From NCBI GenBank assembly GCA_003242645.1, contig QGVC01000042.1:1-16015 (forward strand): a stretch of 16,015 bases of DNA, in the 5' to 3' direction. The stretch is from Pseudomonadota bacterium. Its GTDB lineage: Bacteria > Pseudomonadota > Alphaproteobacteria > Rhizobiales > Hyphomicrobiaceae. Below are positions 8,965 through 16,015 of this stretch, one piece after another. Each line of letters starts with the position of its first letter. Positions within the stretch are counted from its first letter, which is position 1. The notes under the pieces are model-generated. The model was not told where the DNA came from. It ran no database searches and was given only the letters and a program-made list of their open reading frames with translations. Both the position numbers and the translations under genes were made by a program.

Positions 8965-8982
8965 GCGGACAATCGTATCCGC
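8965..8982. promoter_or_regulatory. Inverted repeat GCGGA-N8-TCCGC upstream of pdhA
   Basis: Five-base arms lie 28 bases before the pdhA ATG in the 101-base gap after ftsB. It could be an operator for the pdh genes or chance in GC-rich DNA. No regulator can be named. Confidence 0.25.
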
Positions 8983-9009
8983 ATTGAATTTCAAGGCTCA
9001 GGAGGATCC

Positions 9010-10089
9010 ATGGCACCTGCGGAAAGGGCGCGGGGGTCATCTGGCGGAAAACAGGCGAAGTTGGCCATGCCTGCCAACGGCGCCGACTCCGTTGTAGCGG
9101 AGCAGGAGCGCACAGAGGCCGATGTGCCCGAGCTTACCCGTGAGCAGGAGCTCCACGCCTACCGCGAAATGCTTCTCATCCGGCGCTTCGAGGAAAAGGC
9201 CGGTCAGCTTTACGGCATGGGCTTCATCGGTGGCTTCTGCCATCTCTACATCGGCCAGGAGGCGGTCGTCGTCGGCCTGCAGATGTGCGCCCAGGAGGGG
9301 GACCAGGTCATTACGACCTACCGCGACCATGGCCACATGCTGGCCTGCGGCATGGATCCCAAGCGTGTCATGGCCGAGCTGACGGGTCGCCGGAGCGGTT
9401 ACTCGAAGGGCAAGGGCGGCTCGATGCACATGTTCTCCGTAGAGAAGAACTTCTACGGCGGACATGGCATCGTCGGCGCTAACGTCCCGCTCGGCGCAGG
9501 GCTCGCCTTCGCCAACAAATACCGCGGCAACAACAATATTACTTTCTGCTACTTCGGCGATGGCGCCGCCAACCAGGGCCAGGTCTACGAGACCTTCAAC
9601 ATGTCCAAGCTCTGGAAGCTGCCGGTGCTGTTCATCATCGAGAACAACAAATACGCGATGGGCACCTCGGTCGAGCGCTCGGCGGCGACCACGGATTTAT
9701 CGCAGCGCGGCCGCTCGTTCGACATCCCTGGCGAACGGGTGGACGGCATGGATGTGCGCGCCGTCAAGGCAGCCGGGGACAAGGCGGCCAAATGGGTGCG
9801 CGAGGGCAACGGGCCGTACATCCTCGAGATGTTGACCTATCGGTATCGCGGCCACTCGATGTCCGATCCAGCCAAGTACCGTACACGCGAGGAGGTCCAA
9901 CGAGTTCGCGAGGAGCGTGATCCCATCGAGCGTGTGCGTGCCCGCCTGCTCGAGAAAAAGCAGGCGACGGAGGAGGAGCTGAAGGCGATCGATGCCGAGA
10001 TCCGCCGCATCGTCAACGAAGCTGCTGAATTCGCCCAGACCGATCCCGAGCCGGATCCATCTGAGCTGTGGACAGACGTCTTGAGGTAA
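9010..10089 (+). CDS. pdhA: Pyruvate dehydrogenase E1 component, alpha subunit
   Basis: A 359-residue alpha subunit of the heterotetrameric E1, which decarboxylates pyruvate with thiamine diphosphate and passes the acetyl group to E2 lipoate. The ThDP/Mg motif is G183-D184-G185 through N212-N213 ('GDGAANQGQVYETFN' ... 'IENNKYAMGT'). The family segments 'YREMLLIRRFEEKAGQLY', 'TYRDHGHML' and the active-site loop 'RYRGHSMSDPAKYR' are present. About 40 residues rich in Ala, Gly and Ser precede the core, as is common in alphaproteobacteria. The ATG at 9010 is chosen over the upstream in-frame start at 8944 because AGGAGG ends four bases before it. pdhB and pdhC follow with gaps of 123 and 96 bases, forming one gene cluster. 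Confidence 0.97.
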   Translation: MAPAERARGSSGGKQAKLAMPANGADSVVAEQERTEADVPELTREQELHAYREMLLIRRFEEKAGQLYGMGFIGGFCHLYIGQEAVVVGLQMCAQEGDQVITTYRDHGHMLACGMDPKRVMAELTGRRSGYSKGKGGSMHMFSVEKNFYGGHGIVGANVPLGAGLAFANKYRGNNNITFCYFGDGAANQGQVYETFNMSKLWKLPVLFIIENNKYAMGTSVERSAATTDLSQRGRSFDIPGERVDGMDVRAVKAAGDKAAKWVREGNGPYILEMLTYRYRGHSMSDPAKYRTREEVQRVREERDPIERVRARLLEKKQATEEELKAIDAEIRRIVNEAAEFAQTDPEPDPSELWTDVLR

Positions 10090-10158
10090 GGCGATGGGCG
10101 CCCGAGCCTTAGCTGTAACCGCGTTTGTAGCTAACTACTTTTTACGCTGATCCTCGCA

Positions 10159-10174
10159 CTCCCGAGCCTGGGAG
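10159..10174. repeat. Short hairpin between pdhA and pdhB
   Basis: CTCCC (10159-10163) pairs with GGGAG (10170-10174) around a six-base loop in the 123-base gap. No U-run follows. It might mark processing of the transcript or attenuation, or mean nothing. Confidence 0.25.
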
Positions 10175-10212
10175 GGGAGGCCATCGAGCGTGCAGTCAGA
10201 GATCCAGTCGAA

Positions 10213-11631
10213 ATGCCCACTCAAGTATTGATGCCCGCGCTAAGCCCGACCATGGAGGAGGGCAAGCTCGCCAAATGGCTCGTCAAGGAAGGTGACGAGG
10301 TCAAGTCCGGCATGGTCATCGCCGAGATCGAGACGGACAAGGCGACCATGGAAGTGGAGGCGGTGGACGAGGGTCGGATCGGACAAATTCTCGTTCCAGA
10401 GGGCACCGAAGGGGTGAAAGTCAACACGCCGATCGCAGTCATTTTTCAGGACGGCGAGGAGTCGGGCGCGCCGATCCCTGGTTCGCCAGAAGCTGCTCGC
10501 GACATCAAGCAGGCTGATAGCCAAAGCCTTCCAGCCCAGGCGCGGCCGGCCGGTGATGGGGTGAGCCGCAGCCCCGACCTGCCTTCGCCGGCAGTCGCTC
10601 CATCGCGCGAGGTCGCCCCGGAGATCGACCTTCCTCCTGGCACGGAGATGATCACGCAGACCATGCGCGAGGCGCTGCGTGATGCGATGGCGGAGGAGAT
10701 GCGTCGGGACCCGGACGTATTCCTGATGGGCGAGGAGGTCGGGCAGTATCAGGGCGCCTACAAGGTGAGCCAGGGGCTGCTCGACGAGTTCGGTGAGAAG
10801 CGGGTCATCGACACGCCGATCACGGAGCAGGGGTTCGCGGGCATTGGTGTCGGCGCGGCTTTCGCGGGCCTCAAGCCTATCGTCGAGTTCATGACCTGGA
10901 ACTTCGCCATGCAGGCCATCGACCAGATCGTGAACTCCGCGGCCAAAACCCTCTATATGTCCGGCGGGCAAATGGGGTGCTCCATCGTGTTCCGTGGCCC
11001 CAACGGGGCGGCAGCGCGGGTGGCTGCCCAGCACAGCCAGGACTACTCGGCCTGGTATGCTCACGTGCCGGGGCTGAAGGTGGTGGCACCATCCAATCCC
11101 GCCGATGCCAAGGGGCTACTCAAGAGCGCCATCCGCGATCCCAACCCCGTCATCTTCCTCGAGAACGAAATTCTCTATGGCGTCTCCGGGCCGGTGCCGA
11201 AAATCGACGACTGGCTCGTACCGATCGGCAAGGCGCGCATTGCCCGGCCGGGTAAGGACGTGACGATCGTCTCCTGGTCGCGCGGCATGACCTATGCCCT
11301 CGATGCTGCCGAACGGTTGGCGAAGGAAGGCATCGAGGCAGAGGTGATCGATCTGCGCACGCTGCGCCCGCTCGATCTCGATACGGTGCTCGAGTCCGTC
11401 CGCAAGACCAACCGGATCGTCACGGTGGAAGAGTCCTGGCCGGTATGCTCCGTGGGCTCAGAGATTTGCGCCCAGGTCGCCATCCAGGCCTTCGACTATC
11501 TCGACGCGCCGCCGGCCAAAGTCTCGGGGGCGGACGTGCCGATGCCGTATGCTGCCAATCTGGAGCGCTTGGCACTCCCCAATGCGGATCAGGTCGTCGA
11601 GGCCGTTAAGCGCGTGCTGTACATTTCGTAA
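10213..11631 (+). CDS. pdhB: Pyruvate dehydrogenase E1 component, beta subunit, with N-terminal lipoyl domain
   Basis: A 472-residue protein in which a lipoyl domain (about 1-78, lipoylated lysine K43 in 'ETDKATME') is joined by a Pro/Ala/Ser linker (about 80-140) to the E1-beta body. The body has the pyrimidine-binding domain from about 144 ('[16 protein letters not shown]', with E174-E175 in '[13 protein letters not shown]' as the ThDP-activating glutamate region). It continues with '[16 protein letters not shown]' and the C-terminal transketolase-type domain from about 345 ('[19 protein letters not shown]'). E1-beta subunits with their own lipoyl domain are a known alphaproteobacterial trait. 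The ribosome site before ATG 10213 is weak. The lipoyl region closely matches the start of pdhC, including a 34-base identical stretch. Confidence 0.97.
   Translation: MPTQVLMPALSPTMEEGKLAKWLVKEGDEVKSGMVIAEIETDKATMEVEAVDEGRIGQILVPEGTEGVKVNTPIAVIFQDGEESGAPIPGSPEAARDIKQADSQSLPAQARPAGDGVSRSPDLPSPAVAPSREVAPEIDLPPGTEMITQTMREALRDAMAEEMRRDPDVFLMGEEVGQYQGAYKVSQGLLDEFGEKRVIDTPITEQGFAGIGVGAAFAGLKPIVEFMTWNFAMQAIDQIVNSAAKTLYMSGGQMGCSIVFRGPNGAAARVAAQHSQDYSAWYAHVPGLKVVAPSNPADAKGLLKSAIRDPNPVIFLENEILYGVSGPVPKIDDWLVPIGKARIARPGKDVTIVSWSRGMTYALDAAERLAKEGIEAEVIDLRTLRPLDLDTVLESVRKTNRIVTVEESWPVCSVGSEICAQVAIQAFDYLDAPPAKVSGADVPMPYAANLERLALPNADQVVEAVKRVLYIS
10319..10352 (+). repeat. 34-base direct repeat, copy 1 (lipoyl domain of pdhB)
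   Basis: Identical over 34 bases to 11834-11867, centred on the codon for the lipoylated lysine. The surrounding 230 bases are also clearly similar between the two genes. The pair comes from shared lipoyl domain ancestry and could allow recombination or gene conversion. Confidence 0.85.
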
Positions 11632-11727
11632 AGCATGAGCCCTGACGGCGTCCGAGCTATTCGTGTGCCGGGTATCCAGCCTACACTCACCGATTGAGGT
11701 CGATTTCAATAAGGGGCCCGCAACATC

Positions 11728-13113
11728 ATGCCCAGCCAGATCCTGATGCCCGCTCTGTCGCCGACTATGGAAGAGGGCAAGCTCGCCAGATGGCTGGTCA
11801 AGGAAGGCGACAAGATTACGGCCGGTAAGGTTGTCGCCGAGATCGAGACGGACAAGGCGACCATGGAGGTCGAAGCCGTCGACGAGGGGACGCTCGCCAA
11901 GATTCTCGTGCCTGAAGGGAGCGAGGGCGTGAAGGTGAACACGCCAATCGCGCTTATTGCGGAGGAAGGTGAGTCCGTCGAAGAGGTGAGGAAGTCTGCT
12001 GGGGAAGCGGCAGCCCCAGCTCCGCAGCCCGCTGCACAGCCGGCCGCAGCGGCGCCTCGGCCCGCAGCAGCACCTGCGGCGCCTCAAGCCGCCACTGTCC
12101 AGGCAGAACCCGTACTAGCTGCCGCACCGCCCGCCGCTACGGCTCGACCGGCTCCAGCGGAGCGCAAGCCCAACGGTGAAGGCGCGCGCATCTTCGCCTC
12201 ACCGCTCGCGCGCCGTCTCGCGCGAGAGGCGGGCATTGACCTCGCATCGATCAGAGGCTCGGGGCCACACGGGCGCATCATCAAGCGAGATATCGAGGCT
12301 GCTCTGGCAGAGCCCGGCAAGGTGATCGCTATGCGGCCGACCCGGGAGGCCGCACCGCGGCCAGCCGCACCCCCCGCCATGTCGGATGAGCAGATCCTGG
12401 CGCTCTACGAGAAAGGCACCTACGAGCTGGTGCCTCACGACAACATGCGCAGGATCATCGCCGAGCGGCTCACGCTGGCGAAGCAGACGATCCCGCACTT
12501 CTACTTGAGCATCGACTGCCGGATCGATGCGTTGCTCGAAGCGCGCGAGCGCATCAACGCCTCGGCGCCGAAGGAGGGGCCGCGAGCGTTCAAACTCTCC
12601 GTCAATGATTTCATTATTAAGGCATGGGCCTTGGCCTTGCAGCAGGTGCCGGCTGCCAACGCAACCTGGACAGAGCAGGGCACGCTCCGTCACAAGTATT
12701 CCGACATTGGCGTAGCGGTGGCGGTCGAGGGCGGGCTTTTCACGCCCGTCGTGCGGCACGCAGAGATGAAGTCGCTCTCCGAAATCTCCAATGAGATGCG
12801 GGATCTTGCCGAGCGCGCCCGCAAGCGCCGGCTCGCGCCGCACGAATACCAGGGTGGCACCACGTCCATCTCCAATCTCGGCATGTACGGAATCAAGGTT
12901 TTCGATGCGGTGATCAATCCGCCGCACGCAACCATTTTGGCCGTCGGCATGGGCGAGAAGCGGCCAATCGTGGTCGGTGACCGCATCGAGATCGCGACCA
13001 TGATGAGCTGCACGCTATCCTGCGATCACCGCGTCGTGGACGGGGCGCTCGGCGCCGAGCTGCTCGCCGCCTTCAAAGCACTCATCGAAGACCCGGTACG
13101 CATGCTGGTGTGA
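11728..13113 (+). CDS. pdhC: Pyruvate dehydrogenase E2, dihydrolipoamide acetyltransferase
   Basis: A 461-residue E2 forming the core of the PDH complex and transferring acetyl from lipoate to CoA. In order it has one lipoyl domain (about 1-78, lysine K43 in 'ETDKATME'), an Ala/Pro-rich flexible linker (about 92-150), a peripheral subunit-binding domain (about 154-193, '[16 protein letters not shown]'), a second linker, and the catalytic domain from about 232. The active-site motif is 'DHRVVDG' with H434 and D438. AAGGGG lies about ten bases before ATG 11728. With pdhA and pdhB it supplies E1 and E2. The E3 gene lpd, which often follows in this group, is absent from the window and must be elsewhere. 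Confidence 0.97.
   Translation: MPSQILMPALSPTMEEGKLARWLVKEGDKITAGKVVAEIETDKATMEVEAVDEGTLAKILVPEGSEGVKVNTPIALIAEEGESVEEVRKSAGEAAAPAPQPAAQPAAAAPRPAAAPAAPQAATVQAEPVLAAAPPAATARPAPAERKPNGEGARIFASPLARRLAREAGIDLASIRGSGPHGRIIKRDIEAALAEPGKVIAMRPTREAAPRPAAPPAMSDEQILALYEKGTYELVPHDNMRRIIAERLTLAKQTIPHFYLSIDCRIDALLEARERINASAPKEGPRAFKLSVNDFIIKAWALALQQVPAANATWTEQGTLRHKYSDIGVAVAVEGGLFTPVVRHAEMKSLSEISNEMRDLAERARKRRLAPHEYQGGTTSISNLGMYGIKVFDAVINPPHATILAVGMGEKRPIVVGDRIEIATMMSCTLSCDHRVVDGALGAELLAAFKALIEDPVRMLV
11834..11867 (+). repeat. 34-base direct repeat, copy 2 (lipoyl domain of pdhC)
   Basis: Partner of 10319-10352, in the same place of the lipoyl domain, about 1.5 kb away in direct orientation. Confidence 0.85.
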
Positions 13114-13129
13114 TTCGCGACGTATGCGG

Positions 13130-13154
13130 AATGGCGGGGCAAGGACTCGCCATT
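13130..13154 (+). terminator. Hairpin after pdhC, possible terminator
   Basis: AATGGCG (13130-13136) pairs with CGCCATT (13148-13154) around an 11-base loop, 16 bases after the pdhC stop. Only a short T-run (13153-13155) follows. Together with the loss of the usual lpd neighbour, it suggests that the pdh transcript may end here. The remainder of the 254-base gap up to 13367 shows nothing else I can name. Confidence 0.4.
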
Positions 13155-13367
13155 TCGGGCCTCCTGGACCTCGCAAGAGTGTGCCCCAAGTGACACTTGC
13201 GGCCGGTTCTCCACAACGATCCCCTGATCGCAAGAGCAACATCTGTCGGTAACCCGGGCAGTCCGCTTGCCGCATATCAAGCCGCCACCTAAGCAGGGGG
13301 CGCGGGGATGGGATTGATTCCGGTGCGCTGCGTTCAAGCAAACGGACTCACAACGGGGTACTTACAG

Positions 13368-13805
13368 ATGTTCACGACACTTCGCGGGCCGGCATCCTTG
13401 CTGCTCGGGGCCGTGCTGGTCGCTGGCTGCTCGAGCGACGGCGCGTTTCTGGGCAGCCCGATCACCACCGGCTCAATACAACCGGCTATGGATCCGGCTT
13501 GCGTTCAGCTCACGACTGAGATCGACGGCCTCATGAAGGAGGGCGTGGCGGAGAAGGTCGAGAAGGCTGCCGCCAACAAGTATCGCCTGAAGAAGGCCGA
13601 CTTGGTGAAGGCTGACAGGCTCAACAAAGCCAATGCGGAATTCCAGAACCGGTGCGCCTTGAACCCGACGCGATCGGCCGGGACGACGGCTGAGGCCAAG
13701 CCGGCTGAAGGTGCCGGTCAGGGTGGTGCCAATAGCCAGGGCGCGGCAGCCACCAAATCCGCGGAAGCTGGCAAGGCTTCAGGATCCCAGACGAAGACTC
13801 AGTAG
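13368..13805 (+). CDS. Small lipoprotein of unknown function
   Basis: A 145-residue protein with a lipoprotein signal peptide: 'MFTTLRG', a hydrophobic stretch (residues 8-18) and the lipobox 'LVAGC' with lipidated C21. After it come 'SPITTGSI', a segment I have seen in Hyphomicrobiales lipoproteins, and a charged helical part (about 48-92, Lys/Glu/Ala rich) flanked by C45 and C94, which could form a disulfide in the periplasm. The last 50 residues are a low-complexity Ala/Gly/Lys/Thr tail. The start at 13368 was preferred over GTG/ATG positions upstream (13308) because only it puts the signal peptide at the N-terminus. A clear terminator follows, so it is probably a single-gene unit. No function can be assigned. 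Confidence 0.75.
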   Translation: MFTTLRGPASLLLGAVLVAGCSSDGAFLGSPITTGSIQPAMDPACVQLTTEIDGLMKEGVAEKVEKAAANKYRLKKADLVKADRLNKANAEFQNRCALNPTRSAGTTAEAKPAEGAGQGGANSQGAAATKSAEAGKASGSQTKTQ

Positions 13806-13838
13806 TCTGGCGACGGGCACAGCTTGGAAATGGTAAAT

Positions 13839-13863
13839 GGGCGGCGTGCAGCCGCCCGTTTTT
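13839..13863 (+). terminator. Intrinsic terminator after the lipoprotein gene
   Basis: GGGCGGC (13839-13845) and GCCGCCC (13851-13857) form a perfect 7-bp GC-rich stem with a 5-base loop, followed at once by G and five T. This is the clearest rho-independent terminator in the window, 34 bases after the stop codon. The rest of the gap to 14076 shows no gene I can support, only the GGAGG ribosome site (14066-14070) of the next gene. Confidence 0.88.
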
Positions 13864-14076
13864 GTGTGAGAAGTCGGCGGAGGTCCTTAATCGGCGACCG
13901 CGACCACCTGCGTTTTGCGCCCGGACCCAATCATTCCTATCCGGGATCTGTCTTGCGCCAATCACTTGATAACCAACAAGAAAGTGGCTCCGCTGATGTC
14001 GCACCTGCAGCCGTGGAACCTGTGCGGAACGCAGCGTTTGTCCGGTGCGTTGTAGGCGTGACATTGGAGGCGCATC

Positions 14077-14775
14077 ATGACTATGCATGAAGACGATCGG
14101 CAAGTCCGCAGCTCCATGACGCATACAGCGCCTGGTCGGACAGCTTCGGTCGAAAGCACTCGCGATATGGGGCCGGCATCCGATTTGATGGTCGCTCCGG
14201 CCGGCTGGCGCCTGTCCTGGGGAGCAGTGTTTGCGGGCGTGATCGTGGCCCTCGCCGTTCACCTGGTCCTCAATCTCCTAGGGATCGGCATAGGGCTTGC
14301 GGGTGCGCGAACCGGCGCAGGAATGGAGTGGCTGGGCACCGGGTTTGGAATTTGGTGGACCATAGCGGGCATTATTGCTGCTGCCGTCGGCGGTTGGATA
14401 GCCGGGCGAACACTCGGCTCGGCTGATCGCAGCGACGGCATGATCCACGGGCTTCTGTCGTGGGCCGGTGCCACGTTGGTCGTCGCATTCCTGCTGACGA
14501 CCGCAGCGGGTGGCATCCTTGGCGCCGGCATGCAGCAGCAGGCGATGGGTCCGCTCGGCGAGATCACTGGTCAGGCCGGTGGCGCTCCGCAGCAACAGCA
14601 GCAGCCGGGTCAGCCACAGCAACCTTCACAACAGCAGGTCGAGCAAGCTGCGGGTGCCATTTCGGGCGCAGCCATCGTCAGCTTCGTTGGCCTGCTCCTC
14701 GGTGCGGCAGCAGCGGCCTACGCTGGACGGGCTGGTGTGACGGCTGCTCGTCGCGCGCTGCAGGAAGCGATCTGA
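14077..14775 (+). CDS. Four-helix membrane protein with glutamine-rich loop, unknown function
   Basis: A 232-residue inner-membrane protein. A polar N-terminus (1-43) is followed by hydrophobic segments at about 46-74 ('WGAVFAGVIVALAVHLVL'), 89-110 ('IWWTIAGIIAAAVGGWIAG'), 124-150 and 195-217 ('SFVGLLLGAAAAAYAG'), many with Gly/Ala helix-packing patterns. Residues 152-190 form a Gln/Pro-rich loop, including a run of five Gln. Similar 'WGAVFAGVIVALA' proteins are common and uncharacterised in Hyphomicrobiales. ATG 14077 has GGAGG at 14066-14070; ATG 14083 is a close alternative. It stands alone between the upstream terminator and a downstream hairpin. No transport or enzyme motif is visible. 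Confidence 0.78.
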   Translation: MTMHEDDRQVRSSMTHTAPGRTASVESTRDMGPASDLMVAPAGWRLSWGAVFAGVIVALAVHLVLNLLGIGIGLAGARTGAGMEWLGTGFGIWWTIAGIIAAAVGGWIAGRTLGSADRSDGMIHGLLSWAGATLVVAFLLTTAAGGILGAGMQQQAMGPLGEITGQAGGAPQQQQQPGQPQQPSQQQVEQAAGAISGAAIVSFVGLLLGAAAAAYAGRAGVTAARRALQEAI

Positions 14776-14804
14776 GCCGAGGGCCAAGATCTACAACAGC
14801 TCGG

Positions 14805-14828
14805 GCGCCGTTGCTCCGGCAGCGGCGC
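14805..14828 (+). terminator. Ten-bp hairpin capped by a UCCG (UNCG) tetraloop
   Basis: Bases 14805-14814 pair with 14819-14828 (one G-U pair) around UCCG, a UNCG-type loop known to be unusually stable. It lies 30 bases after the membrane protein stop, between convergent genes. No U-run follows, so it is a terminator lacking a U-tract or a 3'-end stabiliser. The remaining bases up to 14903 hold nothing else recognisable. Confidence 0.5.
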
Positions 14829-14903
14829 GTGCGCTCGCCTGAACCTTCTCATCAGCATCGTGCTTGCTGACAAGACTGCGCGGTGGACGGACGGAGCGTC
14901 GCC

Positions 14904-15338
14904 TCATTCGATATAGAGATGGGCTTTGATCGCCTGCAGCTCGACGGGATCCATCTCGTCGAAGCTCGGCAGGCTGTCGATTTCGTCGAGACTGCGGAAG
15001 TGGCCTGTCCGCCGTCGATAATCGAGCAAGATATCGGCGCGCTGCGGGCCAATGCCCTTGATCCGTTCCAGATCGTCTTTGTCCGCAACGTTTAGGTTGA
15101 GCTTACCTGCGATGCCCGCAGGAAGCGTCTCTGGATTAACCGTAACATGGTCAAGAAGTAGCTGCCTGTCCTCAGGCGAGGCCACTTGAAACAGCGGCAG
15201 CTCAAGCAATTCCTCTACGTGCCGGATGCCTCCGCGCGCCTCCCGATACGCGATAATCTCGCGTGCGCGGGCCTCACCGATGCCATGAATGCGCTCGAGC
15301 TCCTCTTGAGTCGCAGTGTTCACATCCAGCTTGCTCAT
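14904..15338 (-). CDS. Tandem helix-hairpin-helix (ComEA-like) protein without signal peptide
   Basis: A 144-residue protein made of two ComEA-type helix-hairpin-helix units. The first is at about 4-50 ('LDVNTATQEELERIHGIG', 'AREIIAYREARGG') and the second at about 80-127 ('LNLNVADKDDLERIKGIG', 'ADILLDYRRRTGHF'), joined by a 30-residue linker. The 'GIG' hairpins normally bind the DNA backbone without sequence preference. True ComEA receptors for DNA uptake carry a signal or membrane anchor; here the first unit begins at residue 4, so the protein should be cytoplasmic. The ATG at 15338 has GGGAG about ten bases upstream. No competence genes are nearby, and a structural or DNA repair role is only a guess. 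The fold is certain, the function open. Confidence 0.85.
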   Translation of the reverse strand: MSKLDVNTATQEELERIHGIGEARAREIIAYREARGGIRHVEELLELPLFQVASPEDRQLLLDHVTVNPETLPAGIAGKLNLNVADKDDLERIKGIGPQRADILLDYRRRTGHFRSLDEIDSLPSFDEMDPVELQAIKAHLYIE

Positions 15339-15431
15339 AGCGCCGTGGCTCCCAAAGGTCAGACTTCAAGGATGAAATTGAGACCCGGGATCAGAGTTCC
15401 CAATTCTGAGATCAAGGCTCCTGCGTAGCAG

Positions 15432-16015
15432 CTAATTCATGCGCAGCACTGCCTTGATCGTTCTTCCGTTTTCAACATCGGCAATGGCGCGGTTGATATC
15501 CTCGAAGGGGTAAAAGCGGATCAATCGATCGAAGGGGAATTTTCCGTCCCGCCAAAGCCTGATGAGCCGGGGAATGAACCGCTGCGGAATCGAGTCTCCT
15601 TGAATAATGGCAAGGACTTTTCGGTTTTCCGGCAGCTCGATGTCGGTGCCACCTGCTAGCACTGCCAGGCGTCCACCAGGGGCGAGGGACGATTGCGCAG
15701 CGGCAATGAGCGCTGGATCACCAGTTGTGTCGATTGCGAAATTGAGCTTCCCGCAGATTCGTTCGATGCGCTTTGAAACATCCGTTCGGCGGCTGTCGAT
15801 GACGTGCGTGGCGCCGAGCTCGCGCGCAAGCGCCAATCTTTTCGGCCGGATGTCGACTCCAATAATTGGACTGGCGCCAACGATCCGTGCCGCCATGATT
15901 GCCGCGAGGCCAACGGTTCCGGTTCCGAAAACAGCAAGGGATTGGCCGGCCTTGACGCGAAACGAATTCATCACGGTGCCGGCTCCAGTCTGCAGGCCGC
16001 AACCGAGCGGCGCCA
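15432..16015 (-). CDS. Zinc-dependent alcohol dehydrogenase, aryl-alcohol type (5' partial)
   Basis: The C-terminal 194 residues of a medium-chain dehydrogenase; the gene starts beyond the right edge. The visible part opens with 'APLGCGLQTGAGTVMNSF', the end of the catalytic domain in the class that includes benzyl/aryl-alcohol dehydrogenases. It continues into the Rossmann NAD-binding motif 'GTGTVGLAAIMAARIVGAS' and the acidic 'VDIRPKRLALARELGA', which favours NAD over NADP. The end 'IIQGDSIPQRFIPRLIRLW' and 'GKFPFDRLIRFYPFEDIN' also matches the aryl-alcohol type (XylB-like), which oxidises benzylic or similar alcohols to aldehydes. The zinc ligands and substrate pocket are outside the window, so substrate and activity cannot be judged. 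The 93-base gap to the helix-hairpin-helix gene carries nothing I can name. Confidence 0.87.
   Translation of the reverse strand, partial: APLGCGLQTGAGTVMNSFRVKAGQSLAVFGTGTVGLAAIMAARIVGASPIIGVDIRPKRLALARELGATHVIDSRRTDVSKRIERICGKLNFAIDTTGDPALIAAAQSSLAPGGRLAVLAGGTDIELPENRKVLAIIQGDSIPQRFIPRLIRLWRDGKFPFDRLIRFYPFEDINRAIADVENGRTIKAVLRMN

Noticed and set aside
10240..11064. Long open frame on the - strand (274 codons) opposite pdhB
   Set aside because: It mirrors a clearly real gene, has a His/Arg/Leu-rich composition typical of antisense frames, and lacks a ribosome site.
13824..14090. Possible 88-codon gene between the lipoprotein and membrane protein genes
   Set aside because: It runs through the intrinsic terminator, overlaps the ribosome site and start of the next gene, and has no recognisable motif.

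Overview
The window looks like chromosomal DNA from a GC-rich alphaproteobacterium, most likely of the order Hyphomicrobiales. The evidence is the gene order enolase - FtsB/DivIC-like protein - pdhA - pdhB - pdhC, an E1-beta subunit carrying its own N-terminal lipoyl domain, an RNase D with the alphaproteobacterial type of C-terminus, and a lipoprotein with a 'PITTGSI' segment. The genus cannot be fixed by eye. No tRNA, rRNA, CRISPR array, transposase or phage gene was seen, and no stretch over 300 bases lacks a gene.

Left part (1-5700, + strand). The 3' part of an RNase D gene (rnd) runs in from the left edge. After a strong inverted repeat comes a tightly coupled three-gene operon (846-5678). 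It encodes an HgdB-like/COG3581 protein, a protein with two BadF/BcrA-type ATPase domains, and a DUF2229/COG3580 protein. Together these are the parts of an ATP-driven, iron-sulfur-dependent low-potential electron transfer system of the 2-hydroxyacyl-CoA dehydratase / benzoyl-CoA reductase / double-cubane-cluster superfamily. The ATPase gene keeps the two Fe-S cysteines of the activator in both of its halves. The substrate is unknown, and this is the least characterised system in the window.

Middle (5709-7004, - strand). A compact operon encodes a GFA-type zinc protein, the 7-deazaguanine (queuosine precursor) enzyme QueC and a conserved small protein of unknown function. It converges on the dehydratase-like operon and diverges from eno.

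Central metabolism (7152-13113, + strand). Enolase, an FtsB-like divisome protein, and the PDH E1-alpha, E1-beta and E2 subunits follow one another, joining lower glycolysis to acetyl-CoA formation. The enolase frame is intact over its whole length, and all catalytic residues I could place are present except one. A TAG stop stands exactly at the loop serine (residue 42) that binds the second Mg2+ in known enolases. Either this copy is freshly broken, the assembly is wrong here, or the codon is read through. The E3 (lpd) gene that often follows pdhC is not in the window.

Right part (13114-16015). A small lipoprotein gene ends in a clear intrinsic terminator. It is followed by a four-helix membrane protein with a glutamine-rich loop, then on the - strand a soluble tandem helix-hairpin-helix protein and the C-terminal part of an aryl-alcohol-type zinc alcohol dehydrogenase that runs off the right edge.
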